A stretch of 64,000 bases of DNA from Rhodopseudomonas palustris (GTDB taxonomy: Bacteria; Pseudomonadota; Alphaproteobacteria; Rhizobiales; Xanthobacteraceae), in assembly GCF_003591005.1 (NCBI RefSeq), contig NZ_QYYD01000020.1, positions 1 through 64,000 on the forward strand, in the 5' to 3' direction. Position numbers and translations under genes: made by a program. Within the stretch, counting starts at the first letter, position 1. Each line of letters opens with the position of its first letter. The notes under the pieces were generated by a model. The model had not been told where the DNA came from. It did no database searches and worked only from the letters and a program-made list of their open reading frames with translations. Shown here piece after piece: positions 37,913 through 45,917 of the stretch.

Positions 37913-38784
37913 TGCGGAAGTGGCTCTTCGTTGTGGCGATCAGCTGCGTGGCGCTAATCGCCGCGCCCTCGGCCGCGGCCGCCGCGGTCAAGCGCATCGC
38001 GTCGATCAATATGTGCACCGATCAGTTGCTGCTGGTGTTGGCCGATCCCGATCAGATCGTCGGGCTCGGACCCTATGCGCGCGACCGGCATCTGTCGTGG
38101 CTGGCCGAACAGGCCCGGCACTATCCGCGGCTCTCGGGGGAGGCGGAAGACCTCTTGATGCTGGCGCCCAATATCATCCTGGCCGGTCGCTACGGCAAGC
38201 GCGCCACGCGTGAGATCCTGCGCGCGAAGAAATTGAAGGTCGAGGAATTCGACACGCCGCGCAGCGTCGACGACGTCAAGGCGCAGATCGCACGAGTCGG
38301 TGGGTTGGTCGGGCATCCGGACCGGGCCGATGCGGTGATCGCCGAACTCGACCGGGCGATGACGCGCGCGCGGCGCGCTGCTTCGAGGCATCCGGCGCGC
38401 GTGCTGGCGTTGTCACGGCGCGGCTGGGTGACAGGCGGCGACAGTCTGTTGAGTTCGCTGCTGCAGACGGCGGGCCTGTCCAACGCCGCAACCGACCTCG
38501 GCTACGCCTATGGCGGTTTCGCGTCGCTGGAAACCATCGTCGCGGCGCGGCCGGACCTGCTGCTACTCGCCGAGGATCAGCCCGCGGCCGAGGATCAGGG
38601 CAAGGCGCTGCTGCTGCATCCGTCGATCCAGCGTGCCTATCCGCCGAACCGGCGCATCGTCATTCCGGAGCCGCTGACGATCTGCGGCGGCGCGATGTTC
38701 GCGGTGGCGCTGGACCGGCTGGTCGAGGCGATCGAACGCATCGATCCAGCGCGGCGGACGCCGGACGCCAGCGTGAGCCAGTGA
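37912..38784 (+). CDS. btuF: Cobalamin-binding periplasmic protein BtuF
   Basis: A 290-residue substrate-binding protein of the BtuF/FhuD fold. A signal peptide (KWLFVVAISCVALIAAPSAAA) leads into VKRIASINMCTDQLLLVLADPDQIVGLGPYARD, the typical first lobe. RVLALSRRGWVTGGDSLLSSLLQTAGLSNAA and YAYGGFASLETIVAARPDLLLL lie in the second lobe. The single-helix linker between lobes fits residues about 130-150. The start at 37912 is preferred because it begins the signal peptide and overlaps the btuD stop codon. Specificity for B12 is inferred from the riboswitch. Confidence 0.93.
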   Translation: MRKWLFVVAISCVALIAAPSAAAAAVKRIASINMCTDQLLLVLADPDQIVGLGPYARDRHLSWLAEQARHYPRLSGEAEDLLMLAPNIILAGRYGKRATREILRAKKLKVEEFDTPRSVDDVKAQIARVGGLVGHPDRADAVIAELDRAMTRARRAASRHPARVLALSRRGWVTGGDSLLSSLLQTAGLSNAATDLGYAYGGFASLETIVAARPDLLLLAEDQPAAEDQGKALLLHPSIQRAYPPNRRIVIPEPLTICGGAMFAVALDRLVEAIERIDPARRTPDASVSQ

Positions 38785-38824
38785 TGCCATGAGCACTTGC
38801 GCCACCAGCAGATCGATCGCTGGC

Positions 38825-39154
38825 TCATTGCTCGGACGATGCCTCTTTGATCCGCCTGGGATCCTGCGCGCGGCCGTCCCAGATCCGCGGCTTCTCCAGC
38901 CAGCGCTGAATGAAATTCCAGGAGCGACGGTAGCCGTTATGCGGCAGCGTGCACGCGCTGCAGTCCTTGCGCAGCATGCCGTTGCGGTCGGTGAAGACCT
39001 GATAGGGCCCCGGGCACTCATAGGCGATCAGCGGGCAGTAGCAGAACAGGCAGTTGAACTCGCGCTCGACGCCGCTGTGGCACGGCAGGAACGGGCAGGC
39101 CTCGTTGGTGAAGCCCTTGAAGGCTTCGTTAGTCGTGGTGTCTTTCGGTTGCAT
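38825..39154 (-). CDS. Cysteine-rich small-domain protein (cobalamin-associated zinc-finger family)
   Basis: A 109-residue protein with eight cysteines, at 20, 25, 35, 38, 40, 47, 65 and 68. The core ACPFLPCHSGVEREFNCLFCYCPL is the hallmark of the Cys_rich_small family, found near cobalamin biosynthesis genes in many bacteria and archaea and presumed to bind metal. Its role is not established. I chose the ATG at 39154 because the upstream extension overlaps the leader RNA. A cobalamin riboswitch lies directly upstream on the same strand, so this gene alone is predicted to be turned off by B12. Confidence 0.85.
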   Translation of the reverse strand: MQPKDTTTNEAFKGFTNEACPFLPCHSGVEREFNCLFCYCPLIAYECPGPYQVFTDRNGMLRKDCSACTLPHNGYRRSWNFIQRWLEKPRIWDGRAQDPRRIKEASSEQ

Positions 39155-39351
39155 GATATCTCGACGGCAGGCGCCGTCCGCGGCGCGCGCAGGCGAGGCG
39201 GCGCAGACCGACGGCGATCGACGCCGTGGTGCGGCGTCAGCACAGATCAGTGGGGAGGCGGCGCACGAGGCGCCCGGCACGTGCCGCTTAGTCGACCGCT
39301 GTCATCGCGTGCTCCTGTTATCGACCCACCGTCGATCCGGGTTGAACCACG

Positions 39352-39530
39352 CCTGCGGCCGGTCTCCTGGCTCGCGGATATCGTCCGGATCGCCTTCCCG
39401 AGTCGCCTTGCGACGCAGTGGCCTTTTGATCCGAACAGATCCGCTTACAGTTGCGGGGGCAGCTGCGGCATGGGCGATCTCTCGCCGCACCGCATTCCCA
39501 GTTTCACCTCTCATCCGAGAGGCACCGTAG
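39352..39530 (-). ncRNA. Cobalamin riboswitch upstream of the cysteine-rich gene
   Basis: On the minus strand the elements run GGTGCC; GTGAAACTGGGAATGCGGTG; GCCGCAGCTGCCCCCGCAAC; GGCCACTGCG; CGGGAAGGCG; and the B12 box GCGAGCCAGGAGACC. It ends about 200 bases before the gene at 38825-39154. The 39,155-39,350 spacer holds no other gene and could house the expression platform. Confidence 0.94.
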
Positions 39531-39601
39531 GCAGCGCGAAGCACAGCACGCCGCGCGGCGGCACGCAAGACCAAAGCGAACCGTCTTGTCTGTTGGTCGA
39601 A

Positions 39602-40117
39602 CTACGCCGAGCGACCGAGTGGCAATTCGAACGGCGGCACCTCGCCATCGACCTCCTGGCCACGGCCGATCGCCGCGATGGCGTCGACCATGCGCCCGCT
39701 GCGGCCGAGCAGGTCGTCGGCGAGGGCGACGATCAGTTTGTTCGGCGTCGCGGTCGGCGCGGCGCGGCGCAGCGCGTTGGCGATGATCACTTCGTCGCCC
39801 GGCGCGCGTTCGCACGCCATCACATAGGCGGCTGCCGGCGAGCGGCTGACGCCCATCCAGCAATGCACCAGCACGTCATCCTCAGCGTTGCAGCCGCGCG
39901 CGAACTCGATGATCCGGCACACGATCGCATCGTCCGGCGCAACGTGGACCGAGCCGGCGACGTCGACATCGTTGAACGCGAGGATCAGGCGGTCGGCCGG
40001 CAGCCAGCTTTCGTCGAACACGACGTGCTGCCACGGCGCCATCAACGACAGCGATCGCACCGGACGGCGCTCGGCGACAAGGCGAGGGGCGTGATCGAGC
40101 GCGCTGACGATGATCAT
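39602..40117 (-). CDS. Tyrosine-phosphatase-like protein
   Basis: A 171-residue protein carrying the cysteine phosphatase P-loop HCWMGVSRS (Cys86, Arg92; CX5R) and a candidate general-acid loop near FDE/FNDVD. The size and the layout DDVLVHCWMGVSRSPAAAYVMACE fit the stand-alone bacterial tyrosine phosphatase group found close to cobalamin genes in some alphaproteobacteria. Its substrate is unknown. It is divergent from cobQ with a 58-base gap, upstream of the minus-strand riboswitch, and so is probably not itself under that riboswitch. Confidence 0.82.
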   Translation of the reverse strand: MIIVSALDHAPRLVAERRPVRSLSLMAPWQHVVFDESWLPADRLILAFNDVDVAGSVHVAPDDAIVCRIIEFARGCNAEDDVLVHCWMGVSRSPAAAYVMACERAPGDEVIIANALRRAAPTATPNKLIVALADDLLGRSGRMVDAIAAIGRGQEVDGEVPPFELPLGRSA

Positions 40118-40175
40118 AGCGGCGTCCTATCCGGCACGGCGCGACCGCCGTCAAGTTCACCAACCGAGTATAGCC

Positions 40176-41789
40176 ATGACCGTCGACGTCGATGACCTGA
40201 TTGCACGTATCCACTATACGCCGCGCCCCGACACCGGCCCGCGGTGCGCCCGCGCGCTGATGATCCAGGGCACCAGTTCGGATGTCGGCAAGAGCATGGT
40301 GGTGGCCGGGCTGTGCCGCGCCTATGCGCGCCGCGGCCTCGCGGTGCGTCCGTTCAAGGCGCAGAACATGAGTAACAACGCGGCCGTCGCGGCGGACTCC
40401 GATCTGCCGCCGGGACCGGAAGGCACGGCGCCGCGCGGCGAGATCGGCCGCGCGCAGGCGCTGCAGGCACGGGCCTGCGGCGTGGCGCCATCGATCCACA
40501 TGAACCCGGTGCTGCTCAAGCCGCAGAGCGAGATCGGCGCGCAGGTGGTGCTGCGGGGGCGGGTGCTTGGTAACTGCCCGGCGCGGATCTATCACCACAT
40601 GCGGCAACGGCTGATCCCGGCAGTGCTCGACAGTTTCGAGCGCGTCGCCGCCGAGTCCGATCTGGTGCTGGTGGAGGGCGCCGGCAGCGGCGCCGAGGTG
40701 TATCTGCGCGCATCCGATATCACCAATATGCGGTTCGCCGAGGCGGCCGATCTGCCGGTCGTGTTCCTATCTGATATCGACCGCGGCGGCACCATGGCGG
40801 CGCTGGTCGGCAGCTATGTGCTGCTCAGCGAGAGCGATCGGGCCCGCGTCGCCGGCTATCTGATCAACAAATTCCGCGGTGACTTCTCGCTGTTCGAGCC
40901 AGGCTGCCGCACCATCACCGACGAGACCGGCTGGCCGTTCCTCGGCGTGCTGCGCTGGTTTCCCGGCGCCGACCGGCTGCCGGCCGAGGACTCGCTGGCG
41001 CTCGAGCGTGCCGCCGCGGCGAGCCGCGGCCGGCTCAAGATCGCCGTGCCGCGGCTGGCGCGGGTCGCCAATTTCGACGATCTCGATCCGCTCGTCGCCG
41101 AGCCCGATGTCGATCTGCGCTGGATCCAGCCCGGTTCGCCGATCCCGGCCGATATCGACGTCGTAGTCCTGCCGGGCTCCAAGGCGACGCGCAGCGAACT
41201 GGACCTGATCCGGCGTGAAGGCTGGGACATCGACATCCGCACCCATGTCCGGCGCGGCGGCCGCGTGGTCGGGCTGTGCGCCGGCTTCCAGATGCTCGGC
41301 CGCGTCGTCCGCGATCCGCTTGGCCTCGAAGGTCCGGCCGGCGAAACCGCCGGGCTCGGCCTGCTCGATATCGAGACCGAGATCTCCGGCGACAAGCGCC
41401 TGGTCGAGATCGACGCGTTGGACCGACGCAGCGGTTGCCGGGTGACAGGATACGAGATGCACATGGGCCGGACCACCGGCGCCGGCCTGGCGCGGCCATG
41501 GCTGACGCTGGACGACGGCGCCGGCCTGGCGCGGCCATGGCTGACGCTGGACGACGGCGCCGGCGGGCCTCGGCCCGAAGGCGCGATGTCGGCCGACGGC
41601 CGCGTCGTCGGCGGCTATCTGCACGGCATCTTCGGCGGCGACGATTTCCGGTCTGCCTGGCTGGGGCAGGTCGGCGCCGCGACCTCCGGCCTCGATTTCG
41701 AACGCCGCATCGACGACGCGCTCGAGGCGCTGGCAGACCATTGCGAAAGCAATCTCGACCTCGACGCGCTGCTGGCGCTCGCGCGGTGA
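40176..41789 (+). CDS. cobQ: Cobyric acid synthase (glutamine-hydrolysing)
   Basis: CobQ amidates four side chains (b, d, e, g) of adenosylcobyrinic acid a,c-diamide. The 537-residue protein has the synthetase P-loop QGTSSDVGKS at residues 31-40, then FKAQNMSNNAAV, and a triad glutaminase domain with Cys in GLCAGFQMLG and His in YLHGIFGGDDF. It is slightly longer than usual. A 39-bp in-frame direct duplication (41,478-41,555) repeats GAGLARPWLTLDD inside the glutaminase domain after YEMHMGRTT. The start MTVDVDD lies 58 bases from the divergent phosphatase gene. Confidence 0.95.
   Translation: MTVDVDDLIARIHYTPRPDTGPRCARALMIQGTSSDVGKSMVVAGLCRAYARRGLAVRPFKAQNMSNNAAVAADSDLPPGPEGTAPRGEIGRAQALQARACGVAPSIHMNPVLLKPQSEIGAQVVLRGRVLGNCPARIYHHMRQRLIPAVLDSFERVAAESDLVLVEGAGSGAEVYLRASDITNMRFAEAADLPVVFLSDIDRGGTMAALVGSYVLLSESDRARVAGYLINKFRGDFSLFEPGCRTITDETGWPFLGVLRWFPGADRLPAEDSLALERAAAASRGRLKIAVPRLARVANFDDLDPLVAEPDVDLRWIQPGSPIPADIDVVVLPGSKATRSELDLIRREGWDIDIRTHVRRGGRVVGLCAGFQMLGRVVRDPLGLEGPAGETAGLGLLDIETEISGDKRLVEIDALDRRSGCRVTGYEMHMGRTTGAGLARPWLTLDDGAGLARPWLTLDDGAGGPRPEGAMSADGRVVGGYLHGIFGGDDFRSAWLGQVGAATSGLDFERRIDDALEALADHCESNLDLDALLALAR
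41478..41555. repeat. 39-bp in-frame tandem duplication in cobQ
   Basis: Two identical 39-base units (41,478-41,516 and 41,517-41,555) encode GAGLARPWLTLDD twice. The units show no differences, so the event is recent or kept by slippage. It adds 13 residues near the glutaminase active-site region. Confidence 0.92.
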
Positions 41790-41794
41790 TGCGA

Positions 41795-41831
41795 GGCGCC
41801 GTCGCGGTCAGCCGAGCATTGCGACGGCGCA
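41795..41831 (+). terminator. Hairpin after cobQ
   Basis: GCGCCGTCGC and GCGACGGCGC form a perfect 10-bp stem with a 15-base loop immediately after the cobQ stop codon. No T-run follows, so it may be a factor-dependent terminator or an mRNA end stabiliser. Confidence 0.45.
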
Positions 41832-41921
41832 CCGCCAGGCCGAGTTGTTGGCAGGCTCGTGCTGCGGTTTGGCTCAAGCGGTGTGGACGAGGCCGAGGGG
41901 CTTAGCGTTTGGGAGAACCGA

Positions 41922-42057
41922 TGTCGCTCACCCCAAAAGAGCGCTGTCCCGTCAAGAATTTTCCAATGATCTCAGGAAGGTTCCACCCATAAAGCTGCCG
42001 CGGTTCACCCCATAAAGACGTCGCATCGAGGCTCAAGAACCCTATAAGTACGTCGCG
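41922..42057 (+). repeat. Left end repeats of the mobile unit
   Basis: Four CACCCC-like motifs lie at 41,929, 41,984 (CACCCATAAAG), 42,006 (CACCCCATAAAGACGTCG) and about 42,040 (CCCTATAAGTACGTCG). They point inward and probably are transposase-binding sites. The remainder to 42,123 is AT-rich noncoding DNA. Confidence 0.75.
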
Positions 42058-42123
42058 TTTTTGACTTTTGCCGCTCCTTTGAGTTGCAGTTTTTAGCCAC
42101 CGCTGTTAGCGCAAGATTGCGAT

Positions 42124-42864
42124 CTAGGTTTGTGCCCTCGGAACCGCGTCGAAGGCTTGCGCCAGTCCAGTGATCGCTTCGTCGAGTGCACGCCGGATGA
42201 GTAGGTCGCTAATGCCCGGCACTTGGCATGCGAGCAACATCAGTTCTCGGGTGTCCTCCGTGACCCTTTGGGCGTGCGCGTCCCGATATCCGAACTGCGA
42301 CAGAATCTTGTCATCGTCACGGAGCACGACGACTTCCGCCGGTATGTCTATCGGCGACGAAGCGCCGATCGGAGTGATGCGCTCGCCCTCCACGGCGACG
42401 TCTAGCCTGACGTCGCCGGCCAGCGCTCCGCAATCGAAAGCGCCCAGCGGCACCAGCGTGCGGACCGCCACGATATTGACGAGGTTCACCGCGGCAGGAA
42501 GCGGTGGTAACGGCCGAATGATTTCGCCGGCTAGATAGCGTTGGATCAGGCCCTGGGTCGACGGCGGCGTGCGGTCGACGTTGAGGCCGATCTGACGATA
42601 GAACGCCCGGTAGGCGGCGATCTCGGGCGTCTGCGCAATCGCACTGCGTCCGGTCCCACACCAAACCCGGTGCAACGCCTCCCATTGCTCGGCAAGGTCC
42701 AGAACGCTCGTGCTCCGTCCGAGTCTCAGGCGGGCAGACCGGACATATACGCCGGGATACATTTCAGAAAACATCGGCGTTGCCGCCAGCAAAGGATAGG
42801 AGGCTTGTCGGCCTCTTTGCGCCAGGTCGTCCGTGGACGTTTCAACTGGCTCACACTTATTCAT
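42124..42864 (-). CDS. Stand-alone B3/4 tRNA-editing-like domain protein
   Basis: A 246-residue protein of the B3/4 family, the domain that in phenylalanyl-tRNA synthetase beta subunits removes mischarged amino acids. Diagnostic segments are AAYRAFYRQIGLNVDRTPPSTQGLIQRYL, LPAAVNLVNIVAVRTLVPLGAFDCGAL, VVVLRDDDKILSQFGYRD and VTEDTRELMLLACQVPGI. No catalytic or tRNA-charging domain is attached. I chose the ATG at 42864 (MNKCEPVETS) because GGAG lies 8 bases upstream. It is last in the AraC-MFS-B3/4 set inside the mobile unit. Trans-editing of mischarged tRNA or handling of an amino acid is a hypothesis. Confidence 0.87.
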   Translation of the reverse strand: MNKCEPVETSTDDLAQRGRQASYPLLAATPMFSEMYPGVYVRSARLRLGRSTSVLDLAEQWEALHRVWCGTGRSAIAQTPEIAAYRAFYRQIGLNVDRTPPSTQGLIQRYLAGEIIRPLPPLPAAVNLVNIVAVRTLVPLGAFDCGALAGDVRLDVAVEGERITPIGASSPIDIPAEVVVLRDDDKILSQFGYRDAHAQRVTEDTRELMLLACQVPGISDLLIRRALDEAITGLAQAFDAVPRAQT

Positions 42865-42930
42865 GGTAACATCTCCATCAGTCGGAAGGTCGATTGAGAG
42901 CGATCTGAATCTCGTCGTCAACGCGTGCCT

Positions 42931-44184
42931 CTACGCCTCATGACGTCGCACGAGAGAACCGATCGAAGTCGCGGCTTGCGCACCTTGCCGACTGGTCAAT
43001 TGATCACCGAACAGGAAAAGCAGGGCACTCGTGCCCAGCGCGGCAAACAGCGAGGCGACGCCGTAGCAGAGCGCGTCATCGACACCGATCCGCAGCAATC
43101 CGCCGAACATGACCGGGCCGAATACGAGACCCGCATAGGCTGCGCTCAGCATGCCGCCGGTCACTTCCGAAGCGCGGCCAGTGGGAGCTATGCGTGCAAC
43201 CTCTGCCAGAAAGACGCCGTTCCACCCTGTCGCCGAGAACCCGACGAGCACGCAAACCGACATGATAACCATCATCGAAGCTTCGATCCGGAGCATGGCG
43301 AGGCCGGCGGTGCCGAGCGTCATCAGAATCCCGACACCGACCAGAACCGATCGCGCTCCGAACAGCCGATCAGCGGCGATGCCCTGGACGAGGCGGCCTG
43401 CGATGCCGGCGATCTGGGCGACGGCGAGCACGGCTCCCGCCGAAGCCACGGATTGTCCGAGGTGATGCACCAGATAGACGACGAGAAAGGCGTTGAAACA
43501 TTGCTGCAGGGCCGAGAAGCAGAAGGCGGTGGCGGCCAGGCTGCGCAACGAAGTCGAATGCAGAACGAGCCTTAAGGACTGCTTCAACGCCATTGGACGG
43601 ATCGTCACGGTCGGATCGCGGTCCGTGTCGTATCTGACGTGGAGACGCTGCAGGGATATCGAGAGCGCCAGGGTCGCAACCGCGATGGCGGTGAGCGCAG
43701 CTCTCCAGCCGTATAGTTCGAGGAGTAGCGGCATCAACAGACCCGCCGCGATACCCCCGATCTGCATCCCGCTCTGCTTGATCGAGAACAGCAAGGCCCG
43801 GTTGCCGGGTGCGATGACGCGCGCGAGAAGATGTGAGGCGGCCGGCGTCTCCGGCCCGAAGGCAAGACCAAGCGCCACAGCCGACAGGGCGACCGGAACG
43901 ACTGATCCCGTTGCAGCGAGAAGGGCGGCTGCCGCGCCGACGACAAGGCAGATTTGTCCGGTTCGTACGGCACCCCATCGTGCAACGACGGCACCCGCCG
44001 CCAGCGCAGACATGATGGCACATCCGGAAATCGACGCGGAGTACGCACCGATCCATGAGGGATCGAGACCCATGTCGGCCGCAGCTTGCGGAGCGATCAC
44101 CGGCAGAGCGAACAGGTTCATCGACAGAGCGGCGATGATCGACGTCGTCGCAATCATCGGAAGCATCGGACTGAGACGCGGCAT
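42931..44184 (-). CDS. MFS transporter
   Basis: A 417-residue major facilitator with 12 predicted helices, beginning IATTSIIAALSMNLFALPVIAP. The loop-2/3-like sequence appears as AGAVVARWGAVRTGQICLVV, a central cytoplasmic loop is near DTDRDPTVTIRP, and GRLVQGIAADRLFGAR is the mirrored motif in the second half. The PETPAASHLLARVIAPGNRALLFSIKQSGMQIGG segment is characteristic of the CynX/NimT-like and related families. The substrate is unknown. It lies between the AraC gene (114 bases) and the B3/4 gene (66 bases), which suggests a regulator-transporter-enzyme cassette. Confidence 0.92.
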   Translation of the reverse strand: MPRLSPMLPMIATTSIIAALSMNLFALPVIAPQAAADMGLDPSWIGAYSASISGCAIMSALAAGAVVARWGAVRTGQICLVVGAAAALLAATGSVVPVALSAVALGLAFGPETPAASHLLARVIAPGNRALLFSIKQSGMQIGGIAAGLLMPLLLELYGWRAALTAIAVATLALSISLQRLHVRYDTDRDPTVTIRPMALKQSLRLVLHSTSLRSLAATAFCFSALQQCFNAFLVVYLVHHLGQSVASAGAVLAVAQIAGIAGRLVQGIAADRLFGARSVLVGVGILMTLGTAGLAMLRIEASMMVIMSVCVLVGFSATGWNGVFLAEVARIAPTGRASEVTGGMLSAAYAGLVFGPVMFGGLLRIGVDDALCYGVASLFAALGTSALLFLFGDQLTSRQGAQAATSIGSLVRRHEA

Positions 44185-44298
44185 GAGGGCTCGCCTTGTG
44201 GATTCATGAAGTGGCGGAATCGCCGCCTCTTGGGCACGAGCAAGACTGCCACGGAGCGATCCATGGTGATTGAACGTTATTGCTGTGTGCTCGGGACG

Positions 44299-45126
44299 TT
44301 ATTGCCCGGCGGCGATCCAACGTCCGGGCGAAACGCCATAGGAGCGCTTGAACAAGCGGCTGAGGTGGGCTTGGTCGGCAAACCCGACCGTGATCGCCAC
44401 CTCGGCGATCGGCTGTCCCTCGCGGAGCATGTTTCGGGCGCGCGCGAGCCGGAGTTGCACCTGATAGGCGTGCGGCGGCAACCCCGTCGCCGCGCTGAAA
44501 CTGCGCAAGAAATGGAATCGACTGATGCCCGACATCTCAGCAAGATGATCGAGTGATACGTTCTGATCGCTACAGCTGTTGAGATAATCGATACTGCGGA
44601 GGATCGCGCCGGGAAGGGGCTTTGCGGTTTGCGGTCCGGTCAGATCAGTGTGGTGACGGACGAGCCATGCCAGCGTCTCGACCAGATTGGTCTCGCATTC
44701 GAGGCGCGAAGTCGGCCTCATGAACGATGCAAACATCCGCCGCAGCAGTCCCGCTGCCACGACGTCGTCAATGACGCTCGAATGCAATTCGGGAAGTTGC
44801 ATCGGCCTATCGTAGAGGTCCTCAGCAACCCGCGTCAGCGTTTCTGCGGATGGAAAGAAATTCCAATAAGTCCAGCCGTCGGATCCTGGGTCACCGGTGT
44901 GGATTTCGCCCGGATTGACTGCGCAAATGCAGCCAGCGGGAGCGATCCGTTTCTCACCACGGTGAAGAAAGGTGTTGGCCCCGCGTTCGACAAGGCCGAT
45001 CGAAAACGTTTCGTGGCTGTGCTTCGCAAATTGATGCGTCGCGTAAGTTGCGTATACGAATTCGAGTTCGTCGAGCTGTGCCAAACGCCGATAGTCGACC
45101 TTGTCTTCAACTCGTGGTGCTCCCAT
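44299..45126 (-). CDS. AraC-family transcriptional regulator
   Basis: A 275-residue regulator with an N-terminal cupin sensor (YATHQFAKHSHETFSIGLVERGANTFLHRGEKRIAPAGCICAVNPGEIHTG) and a C-terminal double helix-turn-helix (SLDHLAEMSGISRFHFLRSFSAATGLPPHAYQVQLRLARARNML, and IAEVAITVGFADQAHLSRLFKRSYGVSPGRW). This N-terminal type senses small molecules and is common next to amino-acid exporters. It is the first gene of the cassette, and its start faces the right end of the mobile unit, so any promoter lies within 45,127-45,435. Confidence 0.93.
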   Translation of the reverse strand: MGAPRVEDKVDYRRLAQLDELEFVYATYATHQFAKHSHETFSIGLVERGANTFLHRGEKRIAPAGCICAVNPGEIHTGDPGSDGWTYWNFFPSAETLTRVAEDLYDRPMQLPELHSSVIDDVVAAGLLRRMFASFMRPTSRLECETNLVETLAWLVRHHTDLTGPQTAKPLPGAILRSIDYLNSCSDQNVSLDHLAEMSGISRFHFLRSFSAATGLPPHAYQVQLRLARARNMLREGQPIAEVAITVGFADQAHLSRLFKRSYGVSPGRWIAAGQ

Positions 45127-45436
45127 ACGACAGCTCCAATGTGCGTCTGAGCGCTACCAGGACCAGAGGTCGCAAATTCCCGAACGGAGCCTCCTGAGGT
45201 TTCCAGAAGAGACCCCGAAGCGCTGCTGTGAGAATAGGGTGGTCTCAGCCAATTTTCACCCAGAATCGCGAAGGGGGCGCTTGTATCACCACCTCAGTGT
45301 GGTCAAGAGGGCCTTTGCCCATGGCCCGAAGTCCGATTTGGGAGCTCATTTAAAGCTCCAGACAGAGAGAGCCGAAGAAGCAGATCATTCTCCCGCAGCC
45401 TCGGCCGTCGCAAAACGGGCCGAGAGCACGACATGC

Positions 45437-45496
45437 ATATGGGGTGAGTGACGACGTTGATATGGGGTGAAATGCAAGTTTATGGGGTGTCCGACA
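45437..45496 (-). repeat. Right end repeats of the mobile unit
   Basis: Three TATGGGGTG motifs (at about 45,438, 45,461 and 45,481) are the inverted match of the left-end CACCCCATA copies. ACGACGTTGATATGGGGTGAA is the inverted counterpart of the left TTCACCCCATAAAGACGTCG. The outer tip is CCGACA at 45,491-45,496. Between 45,127 and 45,436 I see no gene that I trust. Confidence 0.75.
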
Positions 45497-45640
45497 ACCG
45501 AAGCTCATGGGACTGGCCCATCGCCATATCCGTGATTCGCATAAGGTATATTATGGAATATATAGATGTAGCTTTTTAATCAATACGTTGCGCGAGTTTG
45601 CGCATGTTGGCGTTGCCGGGCCTGCGCAGCGGTGCGTCGT

Positions 45641-45723
45641 CGTAGGATGGGTTGAGCGAAGCGAAACCCATCGACGACGTGCAAGACTCTTGATGGGTTT
45701 CGCTGCGCTCAACCCATCCTACG
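45641..45723. repeat. Palindromic repeat family D
   Basis: CGTAGGATGGGTTGAGCGAA and its exact mirror TGCGCTCAACCCATCCTACG enclose GAAACCCATCGA.CGAC..TTGATGGGTTTCGC. It is an isolated full copy in the leader region between the mobile unit and the TRAP operon. The remaining spacer 45,502-45,640 is unusually AT-rich (TATATTATGGAATATATAGA) and holds no gene. Confidence 0.85.
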
Positions 45724-45917
45724 CTCGCTGGCCGTCACGCCGTCCGTGTCCCGGACAAGGCGCAGCGCGAAGCGCTGGGCCGCACCGGGACAACTCCGGC
45801 GGCGCCGGTCCGCGCGCCTGAAATTGCTTGACCGGCTGGGCCGAAATGATGACCAAAGGCGCGTCGACTTTTCGGGTCGGGTCGCAGAAAACAAGAAGCG
45901 TTATTGGGAGGAAGCAG

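Larger units (their letters stand above)
41922..45496. mobile_element. Transposase-less element with IS21-type ends
   Basis: The unit starts TGTCGCTCACCCCAAAA at 41,922 and ends with its inverted counterpart (minus strand TGTCGGACACCCCATAAA) at 45,496. Each end has further inward-pointing CACCCCATA copies. TTCACCCCATA-N3-ACGTCG appears in both ends in inverted orientation (near 42,004 and near 45,450). ACCGA flanks the unit directly on both sides (41,917-41,921 and 45,497-45,501), a 5-bp target duplication. IS21-family ends have multiple terminal repeats and duplications of 4-8 bp. No istA/istB is present; the cargo is the AraC, MFS and B3/4 genes. I infer movement in trans. Confidence 0.8.

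Noticed and set aside
45101-45451. Possible transposase remnant (116 codons, plus strand) in the right end of the mobile unit
   Set aside because: No recognisable istA or istB motif or integrase residues; composition gives no support, so I leave it unannotated.
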